Positions 1 to 5,121 of a stretch of 35,264 bases of DNA are shown piece after piece. The notes beneath the pieces were generated by a model that had not been told where the DNA came from, did no database searches, and saw only the letters and a list, made by a program, of their open reading frames with translations. The stretch is from a virus. The position numbers and the translations under genes were made by a program. Positions within the stretch are counted from its first letter, which is position 1; each line of letters opens with the position of its first letter. The DNA lies in IMG/VR virus record IMGVR_UViG_3300042484_000442, positions 1 to 35,264 of that record; one strand, written 5' to 3'.

Positions 1-364
1 CAGCATCAGAAAGTTCTGCTGCTTTCTTATTAGACTGAACCGTTACCGTAGGCGGAGCCATACGGTTCGTAGCCTGCAGATACAACTGTGCAGATTTAGT
101 GTCACCATCAAGAGCCTTGGCATACAACGTGTCTAGGAGTCGCTGAGTGCGCTCAGGCGACCCCTGAACTTCGTCAACCGCCTCTTTCCACTGACTGAGG
201 AATACTTCTTTCTTTTCCCATCGGCGGAGTGTCTTGACATCGACGCCTACGTGCACAGCCATCTGCTTCTTGGAGGGCGGTACACGCTCGCTAGGGGCTG
301 TGAGAAGCCAATCAAGGTACTCCTGCTGTTGGCTTGTAAGCGTCAGTTCTTCGTTCTGTTTCAT
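1..364 (-). CDS. Terminase small subunit (partial, runs off left edge)
   Basis: The reading frame starts with ATG at 362-364 on the minus strand and stays open to base 1 (121 codons). Residues about 24-45 (KKQMAVHVGVDVKTLRRWEK) form a homeodomain-like helix-turn-helix, and the following part (LLDTLYAKALDGDTKSAQLYLQATNRMAPP) is typical of DNA-recognition small terminase subunits (phBC6A51-like). The role would be to bind the packaging site and load DNA onto the large terminase. If the ends of the window join, the frame continues at the right edge and stops at 35167, giving about 153 residues and placing it just before the holin-like gene and the large terminase. No clear Shine-Dalgarno sequence precedes the ATG. 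Family assignment is from recall of the pattern, not a search. Confidence 0.72.
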   Translation of the reverse strand, partial: MKQNEELTLTSQQQEYLDWLLTAPSERVPPSKKQMAVHVGVDVKTLRRWEKKEVFLSQWKEAVDEVQGSPERTQRLLDTLYAKALDGDTKSAQLYLQATNRMAPPTVTVQSNKKAAELSDA

Positions 365-433
365 TGCTATAAAGCCGTTTCGTTACGACCACTGTGAGTG
401 GTGTTGTGAACGCAGAAAGATATGTAACGGAAT

Positions 434-457
434 GGGGGGAAGGGTAGGGATGGGGGG
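434..457 (+). other. Potential G-quadruplex motif
   Basis: Four runs of three to six G separated by two-base spacers (AA, TA, AT) lie on the plus strand in the divergent intergenic region. This meets the usual G3+ N1-7 pattern. Function is unknown; it could affect transcription start, replication start or packaging-site recognition. Confidence 0.45.
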
Positions 458-471
458 AAGGCAAGACATGT

Positions 472-500
472 CCAACCTCGCTCCTAAGAGCGAAGGTTGG
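472..500 (+). other. Leader hairpin upstream of first early gene
   Basis: The arm CCAACCTCGCTC (472-483) pairs with GAGCG-A-AGGTTGG (488-500) across a CTAA loop, with A493 bulged, giving a 12-bp GC-rich stem. It ends 37 bases before the ATG at 538 and has no T-tract after it, so a structured 5' leader is more likely than a terminator. Confidence 0.6.
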
Positions 501-537
501 CTCGCAGGCTACGAACACAGTTTCAAAAGGTAAAGAC

Positions 538-819
538 ATGGCAACGAAAAAGAAAACTGCTGCATGGCAACGCAAGGAAGGGAAAGACCCTAAAGGGGGC
601 TTGAACCGTAAAGGTGTTGCGTCTTACCGTAAAGAGAACCCCGGTTCCAAACTGCAGATGGCAGTCACAACACCGCCCAGCAAATTGAAGAAAGGCTCTA
701 AAGCAGCCAAGCGACAGAAGAGTTTTTGTTCCCGTATGGGTGGCATGCCGGGACCAATGAAAGACGAAAAAGGTAGACCAACCCGCAAGGCTCTTGCCTT
801 GAAGAAATGGAACTGCTAG
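538..819 (+). CDS. DUF6321-like conserved hypothetical protein
   Basis: A 93-residue, strongly basic protein. The segments AAWQRKEGKDPKGGLNRKG (about 8-26), a central VTTPPSKLKKGSKAAKRQKSF and the C-terminal RMGGMPGPMKDEKGRPTRK are the conserved blocks I associate with DUF6321, a family seen in aquatic phages and viruses. No function is established that I know of; high charge suggests nucleic acid or virion binding, as inference. An AAAAGG SD-like sequence precedes the ATG. Its stop overlaps the start region of the next gene, so the two are probably translated together. Confidence 0.75.
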   Translation: MATKKKTAAWQRKEGKDPKGGLNRKGVASYRKENPGSKLQMAVTTPPSKLKKGSKAAKRQKSFCSRMGGMPGPMKDEKGRPTRKALALKKWNC

Positions 820-1211
820 TGGCGTACACAAACCCAGCCAAACGAGAAAGAATCAAAAACAGAATCATGGCTGGTTCCAAAGGTGGCAAACCCGGACAAT
901 GGTCAGCACGCAAAGCACAACTACTAGCCTCAGAATACAAAAAGGCTGGCGGTGGTTACTCTGGTGCCAAAACAGCAGCCCAATCGAGTCTCACAAAGTG
1001 GACTGGAGAAAAGTGGCGCACATCAGATGGCAAACCAGCACAACGTGCAGGTGGCACAACACGCTACCTACCAGACAAAGCGTGGGACAAACTAACACCC
1101 GCCCAAAAGTCCGCCACCAACAAGAAAAAGATAGCCGCATCCAAGCAGGGTAAGCAATTTGTGGCAAACACAAAGCCAGCAAAACAGGCTGGCAAACAAG
1201 CACGTTCATAA
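807..1211 (+). CDS. DUF5872-like conserved hypothetical protein
   Basis: A basic protein of up to 134 residues. The pattern YTNPAKRERIKNRIM ... GGKPGQWSARKAQLLA .. YKKAGGGY ... SLTKWT...W.TSDGKPA.R ... RYLPDKAWDKLTPAQK is what I recall for DUF5872, found in phages and large DNA viruses. Function unknown. The start is uncertain: ATG at 807 overlaps the previous gene by 13 bases, while GTG at 819 shares one base with its stop codon and would begin VAYTNPAK, closer to the family start. Ends with a Lys/Ala-rich tail. Confidence 0.75.
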   Translation: MELLVAYTNPAKRERIKNRIMAGSKGGKPGQWSARKAQLLASEYKKAGGGYSGAKTAAQSSLTKWTGEKWRTSDGKPAQRAGGTTRYLPDKAWDKLTPAQKSATNKKKIAASKQGKQFVANTKPAKQAGKQARS

Positions 1212-1232
1212 AAATAGAATAAAACCTATATT
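1205..1232 (+). promoter_or_regulatory. Possible sigma-70-like promoter
   Basis: TTCATA (1205-1210) and TATATT (1227-1232) are spaced by 16 bases in an A/T-rich patch right after the DUF5872-like gene and before the gene at 1486. This is a by-eye match only. Confidence 0.25.
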
Positions 1233-1239
1233 ATATAAG

Positions 1240-1256
1240 GAAAAGGTACCCTTTTC
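1240..1256 (+). terminator. Candidate terminator hairpin
   Basis: A perfect 7-bp stem GAAAAGG/CCTTTTC with a 3-base loop, followed by TTCTTCT. It lies downstream of the two basic DUF proteins. Stem and T-rich tail are modest, so this is tentative. Confidence 0.35.
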
Positions 1257-1334
1257 TTCTATCCCCCACCCCCTTTCTAGAAAATCAGTTGTACGGCTCT
1301 GTCTTATCGCCATCCTTTTAATCGCTGGGTACCC

Positions 1335-1351
1335 GGGGGGGCCACCCTCCC
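1335..1351 (+). other. G-tract hairpin
   Basis: G7 (1335-1341) faces CCCTCCC (1345-1351) across CCA; all seven pairs form with one G-U. No T-run follows. Purpose unknown; similar G7 tracts recur at 8435-8451 and 7990-8008. Confidence 0.4.
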
Positions 1352-1485
1352 CTCTGTCCTGTGCACGCAAAAGCCCAATGAAACGAGCCTTATTCGCAAC
1401 AAGCCCATTTCGCAAATGTGACCCCACAATAGATACAGAAGGCAAGTCCACAAGGGCTAGTCATACATAAACAAACGGAGAACCT

Positions 1486-1644
1486 ATGAGTGTGCAATAC
1501 GAAGATGGAACGATAATGAGTGACGAAGAAGTAGATGCAATGGTGCTACTTGTAAAGCGTGGCGAACTAATCACTAAAGAAACTGTGCGAGCAATTGCGT
1601 GGGCTTGCGTTGAGCATGGTGTCTTTGGTTGTCATTGCGATTAG
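1486..1644 (+). CDS. Small hypothetical protein, 52 aa
   Basis: An acidic 52-residue protein (begins MSVQYEDGTIMSDEEVDAMV, ends with GVFGCHCD). GGAG (1477-1480) precedes the ATG at 1486 by 5 bases, after an A/C-rich leader. Not recognised. The stop codon is followed 18 bases later by the first of the six AACTGATA hairpins, so it appears to be a single-gene unit. Confidence 0.65.
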   Translation: MSVQYEDGTIMSDEEVDAMVLLVKRGELITKETVRAIAWACVEHGVFGCHCD

Positions 1645-1662
1645 TAATTACTTAGTACCAAT

Positions 1663-1690
1663 GCAAACTGATAGATGCGTATCAGTTTGC
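1663..1690 (+). repeat. Stop-associated hairpin, copy 1
   Basis: The arm GCAAACTGATA (1663-1673) pairs perfectly over 11 bp with TATCAGTTTGC (1680-1690) around a GATGCG loop. This is the longest stem of six copies that all share the exact core AACTGATA-N6-TATCAGTT. It follows the gene ending at 1644 and has no long T-run, only TTTGCGTTGTC. Confidence 0.85.
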
Positions 1691-1697
1691 GTTGTCT

Positions 1698-1732
1698 AGT
1701 GAGTAATCACTCGGCGTGTTACCGACTAACAC
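1698..1732 (+). other. Tandem leader hairpins before gene at 1758
   Basis: AGTGA-GTAA-TCACT (1698-1711), a 5-bp stem with a GNRA-type loop, is followed by GTGTTA-CCGAC-TAACAC (1716-1732). Both lie between the stop-associated hairpin and the A/C-rich SD region, so they would be in the 5' leader of the next gene. Confidence 0.5.
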
Positions 1733-1757
1733 AAATACAAACACAAGGAGAGCCATC

Positions 1758-2282
1758 ATGGCAACATCAAAGAAGAAGAGCAATGCAAAGGCAAAGACAA
1801 CATCAAAGACTGACTTCCGTCTAGTCCATGAGAAGAAGATAAAGGCTGGCACTAAAACTGAACTAGAAGGTTGGTTAGGTGCGGCGCAAGAGTGCATTAC
1901 CGATTACAAGTCAGTTGCAAGTCGTTACGCAAACGCTTCACTGTCTGCAACCGTTCCTGCAAGTGACGGTAAAGCGGTAAGCACTTTGCACTCAACGGAC
2001 ACTATCCGTCAGTATGTCGGTATCTGCGTTACCGCCATCAAGAAAGAGGGCGGTGTTGATGAAGTAGTTGCACGACTGAATAAGGAATACGGCTACGCAA
2101 ATATTTCAGACTTGCGTGTGTTTTATTCGGGTAAGGGACAGCGTGGCAAGACTGACAAGAAGAAGCAGAAGCCTGCAAAGAAAGTTGATACAACCGTTCT
2201 ACGCAAGAAGATGAAGAATGCTGGAGTTCCACAGCGTTACATTGACTTGACATTGTTCATCATTGAGAACGAAGGCAAATAA
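1758..2282 (+). CDS. Lys-rich hypothetical protein, 174 aa
   Basis: The start is ATG 1758 with a strong AAGGAGAGCCATC leader; an upstream in-frame start at 1716 would run through the leader hairpins. The protein has a basic N-terminal 20 residues, a central helical region including GWLGAAQECITDYKSVASRYAN, then IRQYVGICVTAIKKEGGVDEVVARLNKEYGY, a basic linker (KGQRGKTDKKKQKPAKK) and a C-terminal helix. This looks like a small nucleic-acid-binding protein, but I do not recognise the family. The TAA stop (2280-2282) overlaps the second AACTGATA hairpin. Confidence 0.75.
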   Translation: MATSKKKSNAKAKTTSKTDFRLVHEKKIKAGTKTELEGWLGAAQECITDYKSVASRYANASLSATVPASDGKAVSTLHSTDTIRQYVGICVTAIKKEGGVDEVVARLNKEYGYANISDLRVFYSGKGQRGKTDKKKQKPAKKVDTTVLRKKMKNAGVPQRYIDLTLFIIENEGK

Positions 2283-2302
2283 CTGATAGACATCTATCAG
2301 TT
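2281..2302 (+). repeat. Stop-associated hairpin, copy 2
   Basis: AACTGATA (2281-2288) and TATCAGTT (2295-2302) pair around GACATC, where GA/TC could extend the stem to 10 bp. Two bases of the preceding TAA stop are in the left arm. Confidence 0.85.
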
Positions 2303-2355
2303 GTAACTCTGTGTGAGTTACCGCAACATCATGTGACCCTCTGCATGGTGTTGCG
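2303..2355 (+). other. Two leader hairpins before the gene at 2404
   Basis: GTAACTC-TGTGT-GAGTTAC (2303-2321) is a perfect 7-bp hairpin immediately after copy 2. Directly after it, CGCAACATCATG (2322-2333) pairs with CATGGTGTTGCG (2344-2355) over 12 bp with one G-U. Three stacked hairpins thus precede the A/C-rich SD region of a 62-residue membrane protein. Confidence 0.6.
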
Positions 2356-2403
2356 TCATGTTCACACAAGTGGGCAATACAAACAACAAACAAGGAGATA
2401 GTT

Positions 2404-2592
2404 ATGAATTGGTTCGGGTTATTTACTATGGCAATGATTGTGGTGCTCGCAGTTTGGGGCTTCGCATTTGAGTTTGGTTACGAGAAAGCAGAGAAGGATT
2501 GGACTGTGAGCAAGGAATGGCTTGACCGTCTGGAAATGGAAAATCAGAATTGGTCTAAGCGTAATCACCCAACTAACAAGGACTGGAACTGA
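2404..2592 (+). CDS. Small membrane protein, 62 aa
   Basis: One hydrophobic segment at residues about 5-23 (GLFTMAMIVVLAVWGFAF) is followed by a charged, Trp-rich tail (KAEKDWTVSKEWLDRLEMENQNW). This suggests a single-pass inner-membrane protein with the tail in the cytoplasm; family not recognised. AAGGAG (2393-2398) is a good ribosome binding site. The TGA stop lies within the left arm of hairpin copy 3. It could be a host take-over, superinfection-exclusion or lysis-modulating peptide, which is speculation. Confidence 0.7.
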   Translation: MNWFGLFTMAMIVVLAVWGFAFEFGYEKAEKDWTVSKEWLDRLEMENQNWSKRNHPTNKDWN

Positions 2593-2608
2593 TAGACCTC
2601 TATCAGTT
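2587..2608 (+). repeat. Stop-associated hairpin, copy 3
   Basis: AACTGATA (2587-2594) pairs with TATCAGTT (2601-2608) around GACCTC; it continues with TTCG. The left arm contains the TGA stop of the preceding gene (2590-2592). Confidence 0.85.
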
Positions 2609-2650
2609 TTCGTACACAAACAAACACACAAACAGAAAAGAGAAACAGAC

Positions 2651-2902
2651 ATGAAATCGATATTTATTCTTTATTGGGACATATTTCTAGGGACTGATTA
2701 CGGTATTGACCTGCATCCAAAGTTCTTTACAAGCAGAGAGAGTGCATCTGCATTTGCAGAACAATTTTTCTCTGAGAACAAGCAGGTAATCTTTGATTGG
2801 TCTGATGAAGAAATACTTGAGGCAATCGCAGATGGTGTTGAGCCAGAGCGTTTTACTTGGAATAGGTTCATAAAAATACTGGAGATGGGAGAACAGCAAT
2901 GA
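2651..2902 (+). CDS. Small hypothetical protein, 83 aa
   Basis: ATG 2651 follows an A/C-rich leader containing AGAAAAGAGAAAC; upstream in-frame codons would read through hairpin copy 3 and are rejected. The protein begins with a short hydrophobic stretch (MKSIFILYWDIFLG) and then SRESASAFAEQFFSENKQVIFDWSDEEILEAI, an acidic helical body. Not recognised. It ends MGEQQ because the SD of the next gene (GGGAGAACAGC) is its last codons; the stop and next start overlap as ATGA. First gene of a coupled run of small ORFs to 3859. Confidence 0.7.
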   Translation: MKSIFILYWDIFLGTDYGIDLHPKFFTSRESASAFAEQFFSENKQVIFDWSDEEILEAIADGVEPERFTWNRFIKILEMGEQQ

Positions 2903-3018
2903 AAAAATGCAAAGAGTGTGGACAGAAAAACCAATATGGTTATCACAGTCTGAATTGCAAAGTAATCACTTCTTATTGGACAAAAGCATTAGCACAACTA
3001 AAAGGAGAACAGAAATGA
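2899..3018 (+). CDS. Zinc-knuckle-like microprotein, 39 aa
   Basis: This short frame starts at ATG 2899 in an ATGA overlap with the previous stop and ends in another ATGA overlap. Cys4, Cys7, His16 and Cys20 form a C-x2-C-x8-H-x3-C pattern suited to binding one zinc ion. The C-terminus reads AQLKGEQK. An SD (GGGAGAAC) lies 5 bases upstream. A nucleic acid or protein adaptor is plausible; function unknown. Confidence 0.65.
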   Translation: MKKCKECGQKNQYGYHSLNCKVITSYWTKALAQLKGEQK

Positions 3019-3164
3019 CTAGTAGTTACATCAAGATGCAACTCAAGCAAATCAGAGCGACATTGGATAATGCTGAGACTGACATTGACTTGTTGCGTGA
3101 AGAAAATGAGCGTCTGCAGAAGATGCTTGATGCAATACGAGCAGAACTAGGAGAACAGAAATGA
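3015..3164 (+). CDS. Coiled-coil microprotein A, 49 aa
   Basis: Starts at ATG 3015 (ATGA overlap, SD AAAGGAGAACAGAA). Residues about 9-44 are a leucine-zipper-like coiled coil (TLDNAETDIDLLREENERLQ and following). It is clearly related to the 54-residue protein at 3695-3859: both share YI, I..TL..A...I..L..ENE.L...L and a terminal EQ. It ends in GEQK, encoded by the SD of the next gene. Probably a dimeric adaptor; no known family recognised. Confidence 0.7.
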   Translation: MTSSYIKMQLKQIRATLDNAETDIDLLREENERLQKMLDAIRAELGEQK

Positions 3165-3538
3165 ATTATTACATCAGTTACACGGTCAATAACAGATACG
3201 TGAATTACAAAAACAACAGCGAACTTGATGATGATGATGACTATTATCCACAAAATCTTGGTGGTCGCAGACCAAACAATGGTGAGTGGAATGATTACAT
3301 CAGTGAAGAACAGGCGTTTTATTTGTCTGGTCTAATGGATGGAAGCATCAGCACTAACAAGAAGAAACCACAACGACATCATACGCCTGATGAAATTGTG
3401 GAAATGCTTGAGCATTATGATGTTCTAAGAAAACAAGGCGCAGACAAGAACACGGCGTTTTGGTGCTTGGGTATTAGTGAGTCGACATATAGAAAATGGA
3501 AGAAGTTTCACAAACAACTAAAAGGGGAACAGAAATAA
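3161..3538 (+). CDS. Small HTH protein, 125 aa
   Basis: ATGA overlap with the previous gene. The N-terminal half is acidic and aromatic (SELDDDDDYYP). The C-terminal half, from about residue 75, resembles the helix-turn-helix of transposase/resolvase OrfA proteins: DEIVEMLEHYDVLRKQG, then TAFWCLGISESTYRKWKKF as turn and recognition helix. Likely a DNA-binding regulator encoded among the early microproteins. It ends KQLKGEQK; the junction to the next frame is GGGGAACAGAAATAA, so the expected ATGA is replaced by ATAA. Confidence 0.65.
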   Translation: MNYYISYTVNNRYVNYKNNSELDDDDDYYPQNLGGRRPNNGEWNDYISEEQAFYLSGLMDGSISTNKKKPQRHHTPDEIVEMLEHYDVLRKQGADKNTAFWCLGISESTYRKWKKFHKQLKGEQK

Positions 3539-3564
3539 ATTACATACAGGACTTCAAGTTATTC

Positions 3565-3702
3565 ATGGATAAACATGAACTAACAAAAGAACAAGAGATG
3601 CAACTTATCCAACTGATAATGAATAAGCATTACCACAAATGTGGTAAGTGCAACTGGTGTAAGAGAAACAAAACAGAAAACAAGGGAGAAACAAATGAAT
3701 GA
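3565..3702 (+). CDS. Cys-rich microprotein, about 45 aa (start uncertain)
   Basis: The frame ending at 3702 has a C-terminal HKCGKCNWCKRNK motif (C-x2-C-x2-C), suggesting metal binding, preceded by a helix (LTKEQEMQLIQLIMNKHY). The first ATG with a reasonable context is 3565, but no strong SD is adjacent. By analogy with its neighbours, translation could begin at the ATA at 3535-3537, directly after GGGGAACAGA, adding ten residues (INYIQDFKLF). It overlaps the start of the next gene by 8 bases. As with the 39-residue protein, it is followed by a coiled-coil microprotein. Confidence 0.5.
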   Translation: MDKHELTKEQEMQLIQLIMNKHYHKCGKCNWCKRNKTENKGETNE

Positions 3703-3859
3703 CATATACATCTCACGCATGATGCAGAACATCAGCGTGACATTGGCTGAGGCAACACGGGAAATACTCAGGTTGCAAGCAGAGAATGAAAAATTGAAAG
3801 ACTTACTGGGCTTTGCTATTGTAAAGACAGGTGATGTGAACGCAGAGCAATCAGCGTGA
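3695..3859 (+). CDS. Coiled-coil microprotein B, 54 aa
   Basis: ATG 3695 has SD AAGGGAGAAAC. Residues about 8-40 form a leucine-zipper-like helix (ISVTLAEATREILRLQAENE). Paralogue of the protein at 3015-3164, so the pair Cys-rich microprotein plus coiled coil appears twice in this run. The stop is followed 14 bases later by hairpin copy 4. Confidence 0.7.
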   Translation: MNDIYISRMMQNISVTLAEATREILRLQAENEKLKDLLGFAIVKTGDVNAEQSA

Positions 3860-3871
3860 ACAACGCTCATA

Positions 3872-3897
3872 CAAACTGATAGATGTGTATCAGTTTG
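3872..3897 (+). repeat. Stop-associated hairpin, copy 4
   Basis: CAAACTGATA (3872-3881) pairs with TATCAGTTTG (3888-3897) over 10 bp around GATGTG. It is nearly identical to copy 1 including flanks, and closes the microprotein run. Confidence 0.85.
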
Positions 3898-3901
3898 CGT
3901 G

Positions 3902-3963
3902 GGCGAGAGTGCATCAGTGTCCCCCATACATTGGTGCATTCTCGCCTATGGCTTCGGCTATGG
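3902..3963 (+). promoter_or_regulatory. Structured leader of the amidoligase gene
   Basis: GGCGAGAGTGCA (3902-3913) pairs with TGCATTCTCGCC (3935-3946) over 12 bp with one G-U and a 21-base loop. It is followed by a hairpin with a C-UUCG-G tetraloop (3946-3963, CTATGGC/GCTATGG with two G-U pairs), sharing or abutting C3946. Then comes an A/C-only stretch and AAGGAGGG before the ATG at 4001. The arrangement resembles the leader before 2404. It may stabilise the mRNA or act as a regulatory leader; it matches no riboswitch class I know. Confidence 0.55.
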
Positions 3964-4000
3964 GGCAAATACAAACAAACAACAAACAAGGAGGGCTATC

Positions 4001-5056
4001 ATGCCTGCAAGTGAAGAAGAAGAACCAACATACATTGAGTGCCACAACTGTGGTGACACAATGGAACAAGACGACGCCTACAGCAACGAGTGGGACAGCG
4101 CTTATCGCTGTTGCGGTTGCAATGAGGATTTCGTCTGCGAAATGGAAGAGCAACAGAACGAAGATGAAGACGACAGTTTGATTATGTCGTACTCATCTAA
4201 GCCGTCACCAATCTTCCTCAATGATGATGGGCATAAGTCGTATTATGCAAGCGTCATTGACAGCAACACCTCAAGCCGTACACCTTTGTACATGGGCTTT
4301 GAGTTGGAGTTGGAGACTGGTCGTTTCCCTCGTGAAGATTGTGCACGTTTCGTGCTTGACACAATCAACACACAGAGCAACGACATTGTGTATCTCAAAG
4401 AAGATGGCTCACTCAATCATGGGTTCGAAATTGTTTCGCACCCAATGACATTGGGCTTTGCAACTAATCACTTTGATTGGAACGGTATCTCTGGTCTAAT
4501 CAAGAAAGGTTGCAAGTCGTGGGACACAAGCACATGTGGTCTGCATGTTCACTTGTCACGCTCTGCATTCCGAGACGAAAAGCATCTATTCAAGTTCTTC
4601 AAGTTGATACTTGATAACTCTGCAGATGTAAAGCGTTTCGCAGGTCGTGACAGCGAGCGTTGGGCTAACTTTGACAAGTCCTACTTCCTCAACTCATGGA
4701 ATGATTATGATGTTGATGGCAACTATGTCACTCGCACGACTTCTTCGTTGATGAAGTTCGCTAAGAACGAGGAACGCAACAACGAGCGTTACTGTGCTGT
4801 GAACTTGCAGAACCGCCACACTGTTGAGTTGCGTTTCTTCAAGCCATCACTCAACCCCAAGACTGTTCAGGCTGCCTTGCAGTTCTGTGATGCAGTCTTT
4901 ACTTACACCGAGACAGAGTGTGACACTAAGAAAGTTATGTCTGGCAACGCTTTGGCGTTCCGTTCATTCCGTTCATGGGTCAAGACGCAAGAGCGTTATT
5001 CCATTCTGTCTGACCGTATCGCAGAGCGTTGCTCTTCTCACGGTGACGACAACTGA
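4001..5056 (+). CDS. GS-fold amidoligase (Amidoligase_2-like) with N-terminal zinc ribbon
   Basis: 351 residues from ATG 4001 (AAGGAGGG SD; a longer frame to 3899 crosses the leader hairpins). Residues 14-46 hold CHNC ... CCGC ... C, a zinc-ribbon-like segment, then an acidic linker. The catalytic part shows the hallmarks of COOH-NH2 ligases of the glutamine-synthetase fold: GFELELE (99-105), YLKEDGSLNHGFEIVSHP (131-148), CGLHVHLS (179-186) and NRHTVELRFF (271-280), providing acidic and His/Arg residues for ATP-Mg and carboxylate. Such enzymes join an amine to a carboxylate through an acyl phosphate. The next gene is a class II glutamine amidotransferase, a plausible ammonia source. The substrate is unknown: cell-wall peptide, a host protein or a small metabolite are options. 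The TGA is inside hairpin copy 5. Confidence 0.85.
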   Translation: MPASEEEEPTYIECHNCGDTMEQDDAYSNEWDSAYRCCGCNEDFVCEMEEQQNEDEDDSLIMSYSSKPSPIFLNDDGHKSYYASVIDSNTSSRTPLYMGFELELETGRFPREDCARFVLDTINTQSNDIVYLKEDGSLNHGFEIVSHPMTLGFATNHFDWNGISGLIKKGCKSWDTSTCGLHVHLSRSAFRDEKHLFKFFKLILDNSADVKRFAGRDSERWANFDKSYFLNSWNDYDVDGNYVTRTTSSLMKFAKNEERNNERYCAVNLQNRHTVELRFFKPSLNPKTVQAALQFCDAVFTYTETECDTKKVMSGNALAFRSFRSWVKTQERYSILSDRIAERCSSHGDDN

Positions 5057-5072
5057 TACATGTCTATCAGTT
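5051..5072 (+). repeat. Stop-associated hairpin, copy 5
   Basis: AACTGATA (5051-5058) and TATCAGTT (5065-5072) around CATGTC, the only loop not starting with GA. It contains the TGA stop (5054-5056) of the amidoligase gene and lies between it and the amidotransferase gene. Confidence 0.85.
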
Positions 5073-5121
5073 TCCTAACAACACAAATCAAAACAAACAA
5101 CAAACAAGAAAGGAACACAAT

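Larger units (their letters stand above)
365..537. promoter_or_regulatory. Divergent intergenic region between packaging and early genes
   Basis: This 173-base stretch separates the leftward terminase gene from the rightward early genes and should hold promoters for both. I see no convincing -35/-10 pair; TATGTAA at 421-427 and TTTATA (minus strand, just before the terminase start) are weak candidates. It contains a four-run G tract (434-457) and a strong hairpin (472-500), each listed separately. An SD-like AAAAGG (525-530) sits 7 bases before the ATG at 538. Confidence 0.5.
1212..1485. other. 274-base intergenic region with two hairpins
   Basis: No convincing gene. It holds an A/T-rich patch, a hairpin GAAAAGG-TAC-CCTTTTC (1240-1256) followed by TTCT, which could be a weak terminator, and a G7/CCCTCCC hairpin (1335-1351). 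A 30-codon ATG frame (1379-1470) has no ribosome binding site and was not called. The end (1471-1485) is an A/C-rich leader with GGAG at 1477-1480. Confidence 0.6.

Noticed and set aside
65-516. 13-base inverted repeat GTTCGTAGCCTGC (65-77) and GCAGGCTACGAAC (504-516)
   Set aside because: A few 13-base inverted matches are expected by chance in 35 kb, and one arm lies in terminase coding sequence.
312-831. Minus-strand frames of 87 and 102 residues opposite the first early gene
   Set aside because: Cys/Phe-rich shadows of the intergenic region and the DUF6321-like gene; no SD.
1159-1470. 103-residue frame overlapping the end of the DUF5872-like gene
   Set aside because: No ribosome binding site, crosses two hairpins, and composition is not protein-like.
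3161-3538. Insertion-sequence OrfA
   Set aside because: The HTH resembles transposase OrfA, but no OrfB, terminal inverted repeats or target duplications are visible, and the gene is embedded in a coupled run.
3899-4000. Upstream extension of the amidoligase frame to 3899
   Set aside because: It would translate through the 12-bp and UUCG leader hairpins and the A/C-rich SD region; ATG 4001 has a strong ribosome binding site.
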